DNA of 64,000 bases from Berberis thunbergii (GCA_003290165.1 QNQO01006937.1:1-64000), one strand, 5' to 3'; numbered from the stretch's first letter, positions 46,060 to 59,700 are shown. The notes: generated by a model not told the origin, from the sequence alone. Numbers and translations: made by a program.

Positions 46060-47907
46060 TTAGCTTCTGAATGTCGACAAATAAATAATTGGCCAAAACA
46101 GAAAGATGCTACCCAAACAGAGTTAGATTCTCTTGAAAAATGTGGTGTATTTGGACAAATTGTGCAAACACATAAACATGTAAACCCTACTTGTTTCAAA
46201 TGGGTGTTTGCAAGAAAAATAAATAAATAAATTGTCAGATATGCCAAGGCTTTTGGCACTAGGTTTCCTGCAGAAACTCAACATTCATTTTAATGAAACA
46301 TATTCCCCAATTATGGATATAACTATGTTCTAATATTTTAATAAGTCATGTCATTTTTTAAACACTTGATATGAGACTTATGGATGTAGCAACTACTTAT
46401 TTATTTGGGACTAAGTCATAGATATTTACATGAAAATTCTGGAAGAATTTACTTTGCTCGAGACAAAATCTAGAAATACTTACTCGATAAAACTAAAACA
46501 AGCCTTATACGGCTTGAAACAATCCGAAAGGATGTGGTACAACCGTCTTAGTGAATATCTGTGTAAAGAAGGTTATACCAATAATCTCATTTGCCTATGT
46601 GTTTTTATCAAAAAATCTATTACCAGTTTTTGTCATAACAACAATTTATGTTGATGATATAAATCATATTGGATTTGCCGAAGACGTTCAAAATGTTAAC
46701 TATTTAACGAGAAAAATTGAGATGAAAGACCTTGTACAACAAAAATTTGTCTCAGCATATAGATTGAGCGAAGTACTAGTGGAATATTGATCCATCAGTC
46801 AGGATATACGAAATGTGCTAACACACTTTAATATGAACAATCTCATCTACTTAGTATGCCAATGGTTGTTCGATATTTAGATTTAAATAAAGATACATAT
46901 TGACCAAATGAACGAAATGGGGGAATATTTAGTCCTAAAGTACCATATTTAAGTATCATTAATGCATTATTGTATTTGGCACAATGTACAAGATCTGATA
47001 TAGTGTTTATGTTAATCTATTAGCATGATATAGTTATGCACCTACACGTAGACATTGGAATGGAGTTAAATACTTATTCATATATCTTCATGAGACAATT
47101 GACATTGGTTTGTTTTATTCTTGTGATTTATTTAACATTCCTACCTAGTTGGCTAAGTAAATTCTGGTGATCTATCTGACCCCCATAAGAGTCGCTCATA
47201 ACAGGTTATGTATTTATGAATTGCAACACACCTATTTCTTGGCAATCCATTAAAAAAATATTAGTGGCTACTTCCTCGAATCACTCTCAAATTATTGTTC
47301 TGAATAAAGCTAGCCGAAAATGTGTTTAGCTCAGATAATTAATTTAGCATATAAAAAATAATTGTCAATTTCCCTTAGTTACTAATCAGCCGACTCCAAT
47401 ATATGAAGATAATGTGGCATGTATTGTTCAAATGCAAGAAGCTTCATCAAAAGAGATCTAACAAACCATATTCTAGTAAAGCTCTTCTATCCACATGAGC
47501 TCTAGAAAAATCATGTGATTGAAATCAAACAGACTCGATTTAATGACAACCTTACATATCTCTTCACTGAAGCATTTTCGAAGTCAACATTTCAGAAATT
47601 GGTTTGCAGAATTGATATGCGTCAGTTGAATTCTCAGAGTAATTAATGTTTTTTTTTTTATCAAGGGGAGCATTTAGAAGTATACTCAGCCAAGAGCATC
47701 CAAAAGTGTGTTGCATTTTGTATAGAGCACGCTGTACTCTTTTCCTTCGACATGGTTTTATCCTACTGGTTTTCCTGTCAAGGTTTTAGCGAGACAACAT
47801 TATGCGCACTCATCATAGTCTTGAAAATGTTGTACTTTTTACCTTCATCCTGATTTTTCCACTAGGTTTTTAATGAGGTAACTTGCGGTGAACATCCAAG
47901 GGGGAGT
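46060..47907 (+). pseudogene. Copia reverse transcriptase and RNase H
   Basis: Pol resumes after the nested G1 with ECRQINNWPKQKDA and CFKWVFARK. Then SIKLKQALYGLKQSERMWYN (about 46480-46540), the catalytic YVDDI box at 46647-46661, and the RNase H block PIYEDNVACIVQMQE near 47400. Several stops and frameshifts. Confidence 0.8.
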
Positions 47908-48162
47908 ATTATAGAATAAGATAGAATATTGTAGAAGATGATGGATGTCCACCTATAGCCACCTCATGTTATGAGGTGATATAACCTTGGTCTATATGAT
48001 TAGTACGTGTCATGCATTAGTTCACTTGGTTTTGCCTATAAATAAGCTTTAAATTTCTTTTAAAGAATGAACGAAAACAAAGATCTTATAATAGACGTAA
48101 TAGTACTTGAAGACTTTATATGATTAGTACTGGGAATAGAATATATGACTTGAAATATATCA
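47908..48162 (+). repeat. Copia right LTR
   Basis: Begins just after the purine tract and matches the left LTR at 35014-35263. It ends AAATATATCA at 48162. Confidence 0.78.
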
Positions 48163-48299
48163 TTAGTACTTATATAAGTAATATACCAATTTTCAATTTT
48201 CAATTTTCAATTTTCAATTGCAAAATTAATTTAATAAATTTTGACATTATTTCAAACAATTTTGATCCTATAGTGGTGATTGGTATCACAATGGATTAC

Positions 48300-50748
48300 T
48301 GAATGTAAATTGAGATTCCCATGTAAGATTTGAGAGGGTTCATGGTGGTCAAGGCTTTGGTGATTTAGCTATGGGATTTCTATTCTAGATTTTGCTTTTG
48401 CTAAGGATTTTGGGATTGTGAATACTTTTTATAAGAATAGGGAAAATCACTTGGTGACCTTTGTGAGTAGGCGTAATAGAAGTCAAATTGATTGTTTTCT
48501 TGTTAGGAGACGCGATTTAGATAGGTGTAAAAATTGTAAGGTTATTATACTAAGGGAGTGTCTGATAAACCAATATAGGCTGTTAGTCCTTGAATTTTGG
48601 CTTAAGAGTAGGGGTCATATTGCTAAAGAACGTGTTAGACCGAGAATTAAGTGGTGGACGTTACAGGGAGACGTGTGCCAAAAATTAAGAAATATTTTTT
48701 TTAACGGCCAATCATTTTTAGAGGGTTGAGAGAATCTAGAACCAAAGGATAGGACTAATAGCACATATCTCTTTTAGCATTTGGCAAACAAAATAAGAAG
48801 ATGTGCGAATGAAGAGTTAGGATATGCCAAAAAAGAAGGTGTATATGATAAGGAGACGTGGTGGTGGTGGAACGTTAATGTGCAACAAGATGATTTAAGG
48901 AGTGACAAAGATACAGATGCGAAAGTCTTATGAGCTCTATAAGCAAGCTAAGAAGTTGAGTAGTAAACAAGTAGGGGTAGATAAAAAGATACCATATGAT
49001 TATCTGTATAATAGGCTAGGTACAAAGGAATGGGAGAAAGATATTTTCATGATACCTAAAGCAATAGGGGAAGCTAAAAAGAGTTATGTTAAATGTGTTA
49101 AGCATGAAGATGGAAGAGTTTTAATGCAGGATATAGCTATTTTAGATAGATGGAGGGATTATTTTTGGAACCTACTCAATGGAACACATGTAGAGGAGTA
49201 AAATTTGGAGGGGTATGCTTCACAGGAAGGGAGACATCAAGTGTAACATCACAGAGTTAGTGCCACAGAAGTGAGAGTAGCTTTAAAAAGAATGAAAATG
49301 GGGAAGGCAGTTGGACCGGATGATATACCAATTGAAGCGTGAAAATGTCTGGGAGAAGTTGGGATTCAATGATTAACTAAGCTCTTTAACAGGATTTTGG
49401 AAACAAGAAAATGCAAGAATCGTGGAGGTACAATATTGTGGTACCAATTTGTAAGAATAAGGAGGATATTCAGAACTGCTCGAACTATAGAGGTATAAAA
49501 TTTATGAGTTATACGATGAAACTTTGGGAGAGGGTTGTAGAACGAAAAGTTAGAAGTGTAACCACTGTTTCAGAGAATCAATTTGGATTTGTACCGCATA
49601 GGTCTACTACGGAGGCCATCTTCTTGCTTAGAAAAATTATAATAAAATATCAAAAATAATGTAAGAGTTTGCATATGGTTTTTATTGATCTGGAGAAAGC
49701 TCGCAATAGGGGTCCCTAGGGAGTTAATTTAGTGGGTGCTTGGAACAAAGAAAATGTCTCAATGTTATGTCGATATCATTAAGGATATATATGAAGGGAC
49801 TGTAACAAGTGTTCGCTCAGTGGGTGGGATGTCCAGTGAATTCCCAGTGTCGGTAAGACTACATCAAGGGTCGACCATAAGTGGTTCTTTGCCTTGGTCA
49901 TGGATGAGTTGAGGAGACATATGCAATAAGATGTACCTTGGTGCATGTTATTTGCAGATGATATTGTCTTATTGATGAGACTAGTGAAGGTTTAGGTCGG
50001 AAATTAGATAGATGGCGGGAGGCTTTAGAGAGTAAGGATTTTAGAATTAGTCGTTCAAAGACAGAGTATCTGGTGTGCAACTTTGGTTGTGAATCACGAG
50101 GGATGAGTAATGCAATTGAGATCGAAGGCGTGGAGGTTTTAGAGTGTAAGGTTTTTCGATATCTAGGATCTATAATTCAAAAGATCGGGGCTATTGAAAA
50201 AAATGTAGACTGTAGGATTAAAGCTGGTTGGATGAAATGGAGAATGATGTCAGAAGTATTATGCAATAGAAGGATGCCTGCAAGACTAAAAAGGAAATGA
50301 TATAAGACAATTGTTCGACCAGCCATGTTATACGGTTCAGAATGTTGGGCTACTAGGGGACAACATACATATAGGATGGCAGTAGCAGAAATGCATATGT
50401 TAAGGTGGATGTGTGGTAAACCTGTAAGGATAAAATTAAGAATGAAAGAATTAAGAGATTCTTAGGTGTAACGCCCATAGAGGACACAATTATAGAAAAA
50501 CGTTTAACATGGTTTGGTCGCATGCGAAGGCGACCAAGCACGATGCCAATTAGAAAATGACTAGATTGGCAAGTTAATTGAGGGTGTAGACGGATGAGAC
50601 GACCGATGAAAATTTGGATGAAGGAGATAAAGGACGACATCCTTGAGCTTGGATTAGGTGAGGATATGTGGGAAGACCGCGTTGCTTGGAGAACCAAAAT
50701 CCATGTAGCCGACCCCAAAAGTATCAAAAATGGGCTTTGATGATGATG
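48300..50748 (+). mobile_element. RTE-type LINE, 5'-truncated
   Basis: The C-terminal endonuclease part comes first (48418-48729: RNRSQIDCFLVRR), then the RT: WRYNIVVPICKNK and NCSNYRGIKFMSY (49411-49659), QFGFVPHRSTTEAI, the catalytic FADDI box at 49951-49965, and the thumb/C-terminal part (RRPMKIWMKE, RVAWRTKIHVADP). It ends with a TTGATGATGATG tail (50737-50748), typical of RTE LINEs, which lack long poly(A). Stops and frameshifts are frequent. The 5' limit is approximate. Confidence 0.85.
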
Positions 50749-51292
50749 TATATATAAGCATACTCTTTCTTACATTCAAAATACAAAACAACACTAAATG
50801 GCTTAAAATTGTTAACAATGTACATTTTTTCTTTTCTTAGATTCAAATATAACATATTAAATTGCTTAAATTTTATCTAGAAATATATGGATGTTAATTA
50901 TTTCGTACACTTGGAATATCACATGCCACTAAATTACTTCAATTTTAATAATACTATGTTGCACACTCATAATGTTAACACATTACTAAATTTCTTAATT
51001 TTTATCAATTTACACAAACAATAAAAATTTATAAATGACTAAATCTTAGCATCTTTGCATTTAAATTACTTGTCGCTACATAAACATCATAATTTAGGTT
51101 GAAAATAGTCATCACATTGTTGTTTGAGTGTAACATCATCTAGCACGTATAGCTTATCATCTTCGTTCAACAAAAAAATAATCTAAAAATATAAAATTGG
51201 CAAACCAAACCCTATAAGACACTTTGAGCAAGGTAAAATTCAAGAGAGGTATATGGGACTTCATAAATTTGTATTTCTTTGTTGTTTCTTAC
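50749..51292. other. Nothing recognised
   Basis: AT-rich DNA between the RTE LINE and the CACTA MITE, without a credible ORF or repeat. Confidence 0.45.
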
Positions 51293-51601
51293 CACTACAC
51301 CAAATTGAAATTTTTGTAACAACTCCAAAAACAATAACACTTTTGAGCTATAACAATCCACAAAGCAATTTTACACATTTTCACAAACAAAGTGATAAAA
51401 TAATTGTATCGCCATGAAGAGTATGGGCCTACAAGTGATACTATTCATGGTGATCTAATTTATTGTATCATATTTTTTGTGTAACTATTTTTCATTATTT
51501 TGACAAATCTAATTTTGACTTGAAATTCTTTGGTGGATTGTTATAGCTCAAAAGTGTTACTATTTTAAGAGTTGTTACAAATATGCCAATTTGGTGTAGC
51601 G
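51293..51601. mobile_element. CACTA-type MITE
   Basis: A 309-bp element with terminal inverted repeats of roughly 75 bp. The left starts CACTACACCAAATTG; the reverse complement of the right starts CGCTACACCAAATTG, and both share CACTTTTGAGCTATAACAAT. The 3-bp flank TAC occurs on both sides (51290-51292 and 51602-51604), as expected for CACTA elements. No coding capacity. Confidence 0.85.
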
Positions 51602-51605
51602 TACG

Positions 51606-51671
51606 AATTTGGTGTAGTGTTACTATAAGTGGTTCTCCAATTTGGTGTAGTGTTACTATAAGTGGTTCTCC
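51606..51671. repeat. 33-bp direct repeat containing CACTA-type ends
   Basis: Two exact copies (51606-51638 and 51639-51671), each starting AATTTGGTGTAGTG, which is the inverted CACTA terminus, followed by TTACTATAAGTGGTTCTCC. Confidence 0.9.
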
Positions 51672-52871
51672 AATCCAACGAGATCGTAAGTTGTTTTGGT
51701 TTTCATTGAATCTATTGGATTTTCAATTTAATCTAATTAAATCATTCTTCCATCTTCAATCACCCCGCAACCCATTTGAATACCCTAATCGAGTTTCTAC
51801 CCATTCAACTAATAAACCTTTGAATCCTACAAGAACATAAAAATAAAATAAGTAATTCTATATAAATATAAATCGATGAAATGTAAGAATTATGTGAATA
51901 TTAACTCACCCTAAGGAATGTGCATATGTGTGGTATTCGTTTATGAATTATGATGAGTTTGTTTTTATGAGTTTTTTCTTTAATTTATAAAAAGTGAATG
52001 AATAGTTAGCATCAGCACAACTGTGCTTGATAGATTGATTACAATGTCCTCATCCGGAGTGCCTCAATGTTTCCTTGAAAATCAAATTCTCTTCGATAAA
52101 ATATTTTAGGTCCTTTGTATCTCAATAGGAAATGATATTGTTATTGTAGCTTCGTTCTTTTGTGTTCTTCAATGATATATCACAAAGCTATAAGATGAAG
52201 CACCAAAAGTCATCTATAATCTTGATAGTCCACTCTTATTCACCTAGAGCCATTTCATATTTATAAAACAACATGGCAATGTGAAGAACTTTATTGAATA
52301 TTATTATTTTAATTTTCTGTTAACCGTTATTAACTATTTTATAAGTACCCTGGCAAAGGTTAAAAGACTAATGATTTATGTTTTTCATATAAATGATCAT
52401 ATAAACAGATTATTTATTTTAATATAAGTAGGTAAGACTAAGTTTCTAAATTTTCCTATTACATTGTCTAAACAATGAATTTTTTTTGTTATATCATTAG
52501 CAAAGTTTGGTATAGTTGAAATACCCTTCAATGAGTTCTTTTCAAGCACAAGATAACAGATAAAACTTTACCAAAATATGCAACCAGATGCTAAAACTGA
52601 GTTGTAGCAACAACTTCTTTTTTTTTATAACATTTGTTTGGACAAATTTTGATGAAAACAAACCTTTTTTTGTACAACCTTTTGTGATAGTTATAAATAT
52701 CTAAGTTCATTCAGATTCATTTTGTATAATGAAGCTTAACTATTGGTAAATGCGATTGATCTATACCTTGGTAATGGCTCTAATAGACTATAACATGTTC
52801 AAATCTACATAATGATTTCGTAGGAATATATATTTTTACTTAGGTTTATTAGGTGTTACCATAATCATAGT
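51672..52871. other. Nothing recognised
   Basis: AT-rich DNA up to the left LTR of G2. No ORF above background and no clear repeat. Confidence 0.45.
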
Positions 52872-53407
52872 TGATGCATCCAAAATTTGGTCTCGTGTAG
52901 ATCTAACTCCTACAAATGTTAGATTGCCAAAGACCACCTGTTTGGTGGCCGAAGGCACTCCGATGCTTAAGTCAGTAATTCTGTTGAAATGGAGATAAAT
53001 CTAGACAAAACTCAATTAAAAATTGCATACCTTTGTCAAATGTTTCATTTACCTTATATAAGGGTCGTTATCAATTATCTGCGTGATTTAAGCATGTGAG
53101 GCTCATCGGGGGAGATGTTCTTTGTAATAATCTCCTCCTTTATGAAGATGCGTCTCTAGGTGAGTAACTCCCTCCACGACTCTTTTTCTCTATAATGTTC
53201 TTCCTCATTAAGGGAAAACTTTGTTGGACCTGAATTTGGGCCTCTGATTATGAGTTGTTATGATGGCTATGTTTGGGCTTCTATATATGACTGGATCTGC
53301 CATTTTTTGGGCTTTTCAAGTTGGCATATTCTTGAGATATTTGGTCCTCATAATGGGCGATCTCCTCCATGTGTATGATCGTGATGGTAGTCTTATTTGA
53401 TGTATCA
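52872..53407 (-). repeat. G2 3' LTR
   Basis: On the + strand it starts TGATGCATCCAAAA and ends TGATGTATCA, with internal blocks TTTGGTGGCCGAAGGCACTC and CTCCCTCCACGACTC shared with G1. A purine tract (complement of 53411-53422) adjoins the inner side. Confidence 0.8.
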
Positions 53408-53726
53408 TCAGCTACTCCCCTTTCAGTTTGTGGGTATACTAACATTGCCACTGACTGTATGGCGGTTGGATTTTTTTATTTCACCATAGCGGTGCATTTA
53501 ATGTCATTAATAGTTGTTGCTACGTTCGTTTCTCCGATGTCTCATCAGCCTGTTCATTTTTGGAGTGATTTTGGGATTTCGTGTGGCCATCGTGTCCTGC
53601 ACATTTTCCCATGAACTGTCCTTTCATTACTCGATCTTATGAAATGGAGGAGGCGAATGCAATATTTCCTTCTTCACGCTTTCTTCATTCCCAGGCTTTG
53701 ATTTTTCTCTCTTTCGTTTTTGTCTC

Positions 53727-56014
53727 ATGATGATGTCTAGCTTTAGGGTTCTAAGTGGTGATGTGCTTGCTGCTTGTGAAACTTATTTCTCGCCTAAGTG
53801 GGTGACACGAATGACTCTGGATAGCGTTCGTTACGACTATTCATTGACAGTTGACCTCGAGATCATCCCACCTGAAAATGATGATAGTCCTTGTCGTCCA
53901 AAGCCTGGCTACATTGCTATATTGCGTTGTACCCTGGCATGTTTCATGCAGGTCTTAGGCTTCCATCTCCAAAAATCTTCTAGGAGTATCTAGATTTCTT
54001 GGGCATCACTCTTGCGCAATTGGTTCCTAACGGCTGAAGGGTAATGATAATGACCTTAACGATGGCCGATTTATCTGGGATTCTTATGAACATCAGGGTT
54101 TTGCACTCCATGATGGGGTTTAGTGTAAATGTGAACCACACTTGCTATCCCCAAGGTCCATCCTGCTTTGAGAATCTTAGGGGTGAAATAGGGGCTGGTC
54201 GAGACCCTAGTTTTACGCGTCCACCTCTTCTGATTATTTCAAATTATGCAATCTACATATTTTGCATTTGTTCCAAGAACCCAAGAGGATCGAGCTTTCA
54301 TTGTCTTTGGAGAAGCAAGAGTTTCGTGATCAATTTAACAAGGGGCCCTGGGCCTCAGTAGGAGCTTTCCTTACTACAGATGTCATCAATAGCAGTGGTA
54401 AGTACACTATGAGCGAGGTGGATCTTGCAGCGCTTACGAGTGCTCGTGCTTCAAAAGTTACCATTGCACGTGCTTGGTAATGTCATCATTTCTGATGAGG
54501 GACATGAGCATACTCCCCCAGCCAACATTGGTAATGCAAGCATTGATTGGGAAGTGAGCTCTGTTAAGAAGCCTGCAGATCGTGATGCTCCTGTTACCGC
54601 TAGAAGTGTTGTTGATGTTTGATCGAGCATTAGAAAGAGGAAGGTTTTTATGCCTGCTAGTCCATCTGAGTTGTTGGCAATTAGTCATGGTCATGTCCCG
54701 AAAAATAAGAAACTTATTAGTTCGGTGCATGGTACTACCAAGGCTCCCCCTCTTCTGATATCTTTCGGAAAGGGTGGTGGTGATGATATTGATACTACTG
54801 CTCAAGAGACTGAGAACATAAATCAGACTCTCGAGAGAATAAAAAATGAGGTGTCGTGTCCTTTGGCTAATCGCGAGAAGAGTCTCATTTTTTCGTATGG
54901 CATGCCCGATTTTGACAATTTGTTTGTTGATGATTCCCATGTCATAAAAAAAACAAGATGTATGAGCTTGGTGTTGAGCTGTCTAATAATCCGAACAGCA
55001 TAAAGGCTTTGCCTGATTTCAAGTTTGATCCTTAGTTGGACGATCAGGTCATTGCCAGTGGTCGGAGTTCTAAGCCTCATGTTTCTTCTGTCATCGCGGG
55101 TACCTTGTAGTTGCCTATTATTCTCCCTGCTACCCACCCTACTATTTCTGCTCTTAAAAAGTTCAACTAGTCTTCTAAAGTTGACGTGTAGGATAGCGCT
55201 CGTAATCTCATTGTCGATTGGCATGGGCGATTGATCGAGAGGGCTCCTATGCTCATGAATCCACCATGCAATCACCTCGATTAAGGTCTCAAGCACCTCA
55301 TGGAAGGGATGAGTTACCTCACTTATGCAGGTTTGATGGGGTCAGATTATAAGGATGTGCGGGATTGGGTGGCTCTCGTCTAGAAAAAGATGGCGAGGCA
55401 AGCTGTCGTGATTTTTCATATCCTTGGTAAATTTGATTCTTTGAGGGCGCAATGCGCGGGATATGAGAAAATGGTTGAAACTGTTTGGGCTTCATTGAAG
55501 GAAGTCGAGGTTGTTCGAAATAAGTTTCTGAGGCTGATTTGAACAGGCTGCTTTCTCGGTTGAGTATTGTTGAGAAGAAGATGTTTGAAGGAAGAACTGA
55601 TCGTGATGCTAAATAGCATTCCGCCAATCTGAAAGCTTTGATGGAGACAGTTTATCAATTGTATACCAAGTTTGCTACTGCTAGGCTAACTGCTATTGAG
55701 AGTGAACTCGCGTCGACTCGGGCTGAGCTTGCAGCAGTTACTAATAAATTGAAGATTGCCGAAGCAGCGGACTGGAAAATAGTACTCGATGGTCGTCATG
55801 ACTTCCTTGACGTTATGGACTCGCAAGGTTTGGATTTATCGAAATATCGTTGTTTTTTTAGTAGGTCTTTGAGGACAAAAAGAACTCGTTCTGGATACAT
55901 GGAATGATCCCATTAATACGGAACCGTCGTCTCTTCGTTCATCCAGCCCGGTGCCATTAAGCGATATTGCCAGTGATACAAATACTCAACTTCTTCCGGA
56001 TGCTTCTTCTTGAA
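53727..56014 (+). pseudogene. Antisense extra ORF of G2
   Basis: Starts MMMSSFRVLSGDVLAACE (53727) and is traceable with frameshifts to about 56014. It matches the antisense ORF of G1: the block around LRNW...LTMADLSGIL near 54000-54080, RVLHSMMGFSVNV, and at the C-terminus (55638-55907) a coiled-coil-like ESELASTRAELAAVTNKL followed by DWKIVLDGRHDFLDV. Function unknown. Confidence 0.65.
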
Positions 56015-56639
56015 TCTTCTGACTTATGTAATTTCTCCCGTTGTAACGAAATATATAATCAATAAAAGTCTTTGTTTTATTTATCATTGTCATTTGTATT
56101 CAATATGTCTTTTCATCTAACTTGTTAGAATTAGCAGATTTTTTTTTTTGCTTTCGACATTCCTGACGAATTCTGACTTTGTTTATCCGAATTTTTCAAG
56201 TGTGTTCATGGTTCGACCTATTAGTCGTGCAAAAGCTCTTAATCTAATCCGACTTTGTGTGTCTGGATTGTATTTTGATGTCGTACATTTAGTCGACAAA
56301 AAAAAAAGTCTGGCTCATATGTCCAGGTACTTATTACTTCATGGTTGATCAGACCAGAAGTTTTATGTTTATGTCCGACTTGTTTGTCCTAATACATATA
56401 TTTAGACTTTACTCGTAGCCTGATACTTTGGTCGTGCTATATGTTTTTTGAGAAAAATCTTAGGTCTGACTTTGTCATCCCGACTAGACTTTATTGCTTG
56501 AACGCGAGATGAAGGGTGTAAATTTTGAAGTTTTATTGATAATATTTTTTTCAAATGTTTTTTATTTCACGGTCGTGGTAGTTGTTTGCCCTATGTATTT
56601 TTCAACCAGTATGTTCCCAGTTTGTTGATTTTTATCACT

Positions 56640-57775
56640 TTGTATGGTCCTTCCAAATTCGGATTCAATTTGCCCTGCTTGGTTCCTTTGTAATGAGTTG
56701 AACTTTTTGAAGTACCCAATCGTCGACATTGAACGTGCGAGGCTTTACTTTTTTGCTATAGTAGCTAGCCATCCATTGTTGGTAGTTTGTTGTTTTGATA
56801 GAAGCCTTTTTTGTTTTTCTTCGACGAGATCTAATCCGACTCTCAGTGTTTCATTGTTATCCTCTACTTGGAACTCTTCGGTTCTGAGTGTTGGCATACA
56901 AATTTCTACGGGTATCATTACTTCATACCTGTATCCATGGGTAAAAGGAGTCTCCCCTATTGGAGTTTTTTTCGTTGTTTTGTGAGCCCAAAGGATGCCT
57001 GGTAGTTCGGACTCCCACAATCCTTTCAATGCTTTGAGCTTTTTTTATCTCCTCTAGGATTGTTGTGTTGGTGACCTCGGCTTGTCCATTAGCCTATGGG
57101 ATGGGTGGGTGTTGAGAAGTGTTGTTGGATGCTCAAGTTTTCTCAAAACTTATTGCTTTCAAATCGTTTCCCGTTGTCTGTGACAATCACTCTTGGGACT
57201 CTGAATTTGCATATTATGATTTTCCAGAGAAACTTTTCGATTTGAGCTTATCCTATCTTTGCTAACGGCTCCACTTCTACCCACTTAGTGAAGTAATCTA
57301 CCGCAACAATGAGGAATTTCTTCTTGTCAAACATTGAAAGCGGCCCTACAATGTCCATCCCCATTGTGCGAATGGTCATGGACTGTTCATCGGGATTAGA
57401 TTTTGGCCTGGTTTGTGAGTGTACGGGGAAAATCTTTGGCATTTGTCACAAGTGTGAACGAGTGTATTTGCATCCACGTGCATTATCGACCAACAATATC
57501 CCATTGTCAGAGCTTTGCGGGGAAATGCTCTTCTTCCTAGATGGTTTCCATATGTACCATGATGAATCTCTCACAGAACATAGTCAGCATCTTCAGGTGA
57601 GAGGCATCTTAGTAGCAGTCCAGTGGCAGATCTCCTGTAGAGTCTGCCATTGATCATCGTGTGCCGCAATTTTGCAATTTTTGGGCCTTCATTTTGTCCA
57701 TTGGAAGATCTCCATTCATTATATACGTGAGGATTGGAATCGTCCAATTGTTTTCCTGGCTCGTTGCGCATACTT
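56640..57775 (-). pseudogene. Gypsy integrase of G2
   Basis: Read on the - strand from right to left. Zinc-binding N-terminal part (INGRLYRRSATGLLLRCLSP, about 57600-57700), core start GMDIVGPLSMFDKKKFLIVA (about 57290-57360) with YFTKWVEVEPL, then LPGILWAHKTTKKTPIGETP and the C-terminal part (56745-57029). The first catalytic Asp (GMDIVG) is present. Frameshifts separate the pieces. Confidence 0.82.
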
Positions 57776-57899
57776 GTTGCACTTGATTTTTCTAGTATGG
57801 AACTTTCCTGTATTGTGATAAGCGGATTATCATTTTCTTTAGCCCGTGACGCTTCCTTAGCTAGTTATCAGCTCTTTCACTTTTTGTCCTTACACTTTG

Positions 57900-58680
57900 T
57901 TGTATGGTTGCGGCTTGGAAACTTTCCATCAACTCGGTAGTCTTTTAGTGGTACGCTTTCATTCGAGGTCTTTGACTTGAAATTCGTCATTTAGCTGATT
58001 GACCACTAATTTGGAGTCAGTAAAGACACTGATTTAATTTATTCTCACGTGTTTAGCTAATTGCAAACCAGTTATTACTATTTCGTATTTGGCTTCGTTG
58101 TTTGGGGCTTTGAAGTTGAACTTTATCGCCTTCTCTAAAATTACGCTTTCCGAGTAGTGCAAAATTATTCCAGCTCCAGTTCCCAACTCATTAAATGTTC
58201 CGTCACAGGGAATGATCCATTCATGAACAATTTGTTTGGTTTGTTCTTCTTTTTTATTACTGTCTAGTCGGCATTCGTGGCTGCCTGTGAACTCGGCGAT
58301 GAAATCTGCTAATGCAAGAGATTTTATTGCAGTTTTGGGATCTTAGTTGATGTCGAACAACCCAAGTTCTATTGCTCATTTCACCGTTCTTCTGGATTGT
58401 TATGGTTTACGCAATATTGATCGAAGTGGTTGTTCTATTATGACAATGATGGGGTGAGGTTGGAAATATGGTCGTGGCTTTCTTGAAGATACGATCAGGG
58501 CGAGCGCCAGTTTTTTCGAAGTCGGGAAGTTGATTTTCGCATCTGCAAATGTTTTACCGATGTAGTATACTAGCTTTTGTGTGCCTTTCTCCTCTTGTAT
58601 CAGTCTAGGCTAACCGCATGATCGAACACGGACAAGTATAGATACAGATATAGAGTTTCCACTGTGCTCCCCATTTATGC
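57900..58680 (-). pseudogene. Gypsy RNase H of G2
   Basis: On the - strand the stretch around 58040-58110 reads EAKYEIVITGLQLAKHV, the conserved RNase H block. Further upstream pieces extend to about 58680. Broken by stops. Confidence 0.65.
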
Positions 58681-59700
58681 CTTCAAGCTTTCCTTTCAAG
58701 ATTTTGAAGACGTGTAGACATTTGTCTGACGACTTAGAACTGAATATGTTCAAAGCTGTTATTCTGCCATTGAAACATTGCATGCCCTTTATGTTCGTTG
58801 GTGGTTGCGTGTTGAGGAGTGCTTATATCTGTTTCGAATCAACTTCGATTCCTCTTTAATTGACCATGTATCCAAGGAATTTCCCTGATTCTATTCCAAA
58901 TGTACATTTCTCCGGATTCAGCTTCATTTTGTATTTTTGGAGCTGGGATAAGACCTGTTTGAAGTCTTTGTTATGATCTGTTCAACGTAAGCTTTTGACC
59001 AACATGTCATCGATGTATACCTCCATTGTCTTGCCGATCTGGCCTTCAAACATTTCGTTGACCAGTCATTGGTACGTGGCTCCCTTGTTTTTTAGTTTGA
59101 ACGACATCACTTGATAACATTATGTAACTCTTTCTGTTATGAAACACATCTTTTCTTGGTTGGGATGGTGCATCAATATCTGGTTGTAACAAAAGTACAC
59201 ATCCATGAAGCTATTAGGAGTTCGTGTTCGGTAGTGGCGTCCACTATTTGGTCTATACGCAGGAGTGGGAAACTGTCTTGTGGGCAGGCTTTGTTCAGAT
59301 CAGTGCAGTCTATACATACTATCCACTTGTCGTTCTTATTTTTTACCAACACTGTGCTAGCTAAACAGTCTTGGTAGTAAGATTCTATGATCATTCCTAC
59401 AATTATCAGACGGTGCACCTCCTCGTTCATTGCTTGGTTGCATTCAAGGGCAACCGACCTTTTTTTGTTGGACTGGATTCTTGTCCAGATTGAATTGCAG
59501 TTTGTGAGTAATAATAGATGGGTCTATTCCCACCATATATTTCATCATCCAAGCAAAAACATCATGGTTGTCCTTCAGCGATTGGACCAGTTTCATGGAA
59601 AATTTTGGGTGGATTTTTTTGCCATTCCAAACTACTTTGTCTCCTCCTCCATCATCCAAGTAGACTACTGTAGTTTATTCTTCTAGTTGTCCAATGCCTA
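58680..59700 (-). pseudogene. Gypsy reverse transcriptase of G2
   Basis: Order on the - strand: HDVFAWMMKYMVGID (59444-59659), then the RT core with WIVCIDCTDLNKACPQDSFP (about 59260-59340), and the catalytic box MEVYIDDMLVKS (about 58994-59032). In-frame stops are present. The wording fits the chromovirus-distant, Tat/Athila side of plant gypsy elements, an impression rather than a tree. Confidence 0.82.

Larger units (their letters stand above)
35014..48162 (+). mobile_element. Ty1/copia element, internally inverted, with nested gypsy
   Basis: Two similar LTRs of about 250 bp (35014-35263 and about 47908-48162) bound it. A tRNA-Met-like primer site (TGTTATCAGCAC) follows the left LTR and a purine tract (CCAAGGGGGAGTAT) precedes the right one, so the element is + oriented. 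Internal DNA without the nested gypsy is about 5.5 kb, normal for copia. The gag-to-integrase part is inverted. No target duplication could be matched. Confidence 0.8.

Noticed and set aside
55638..55907. An isolated coiled-coil host gene
   Set aside because: It matches the tail of the antisense ORF in G1 and lies inside G2, so it is part of the retroelement.
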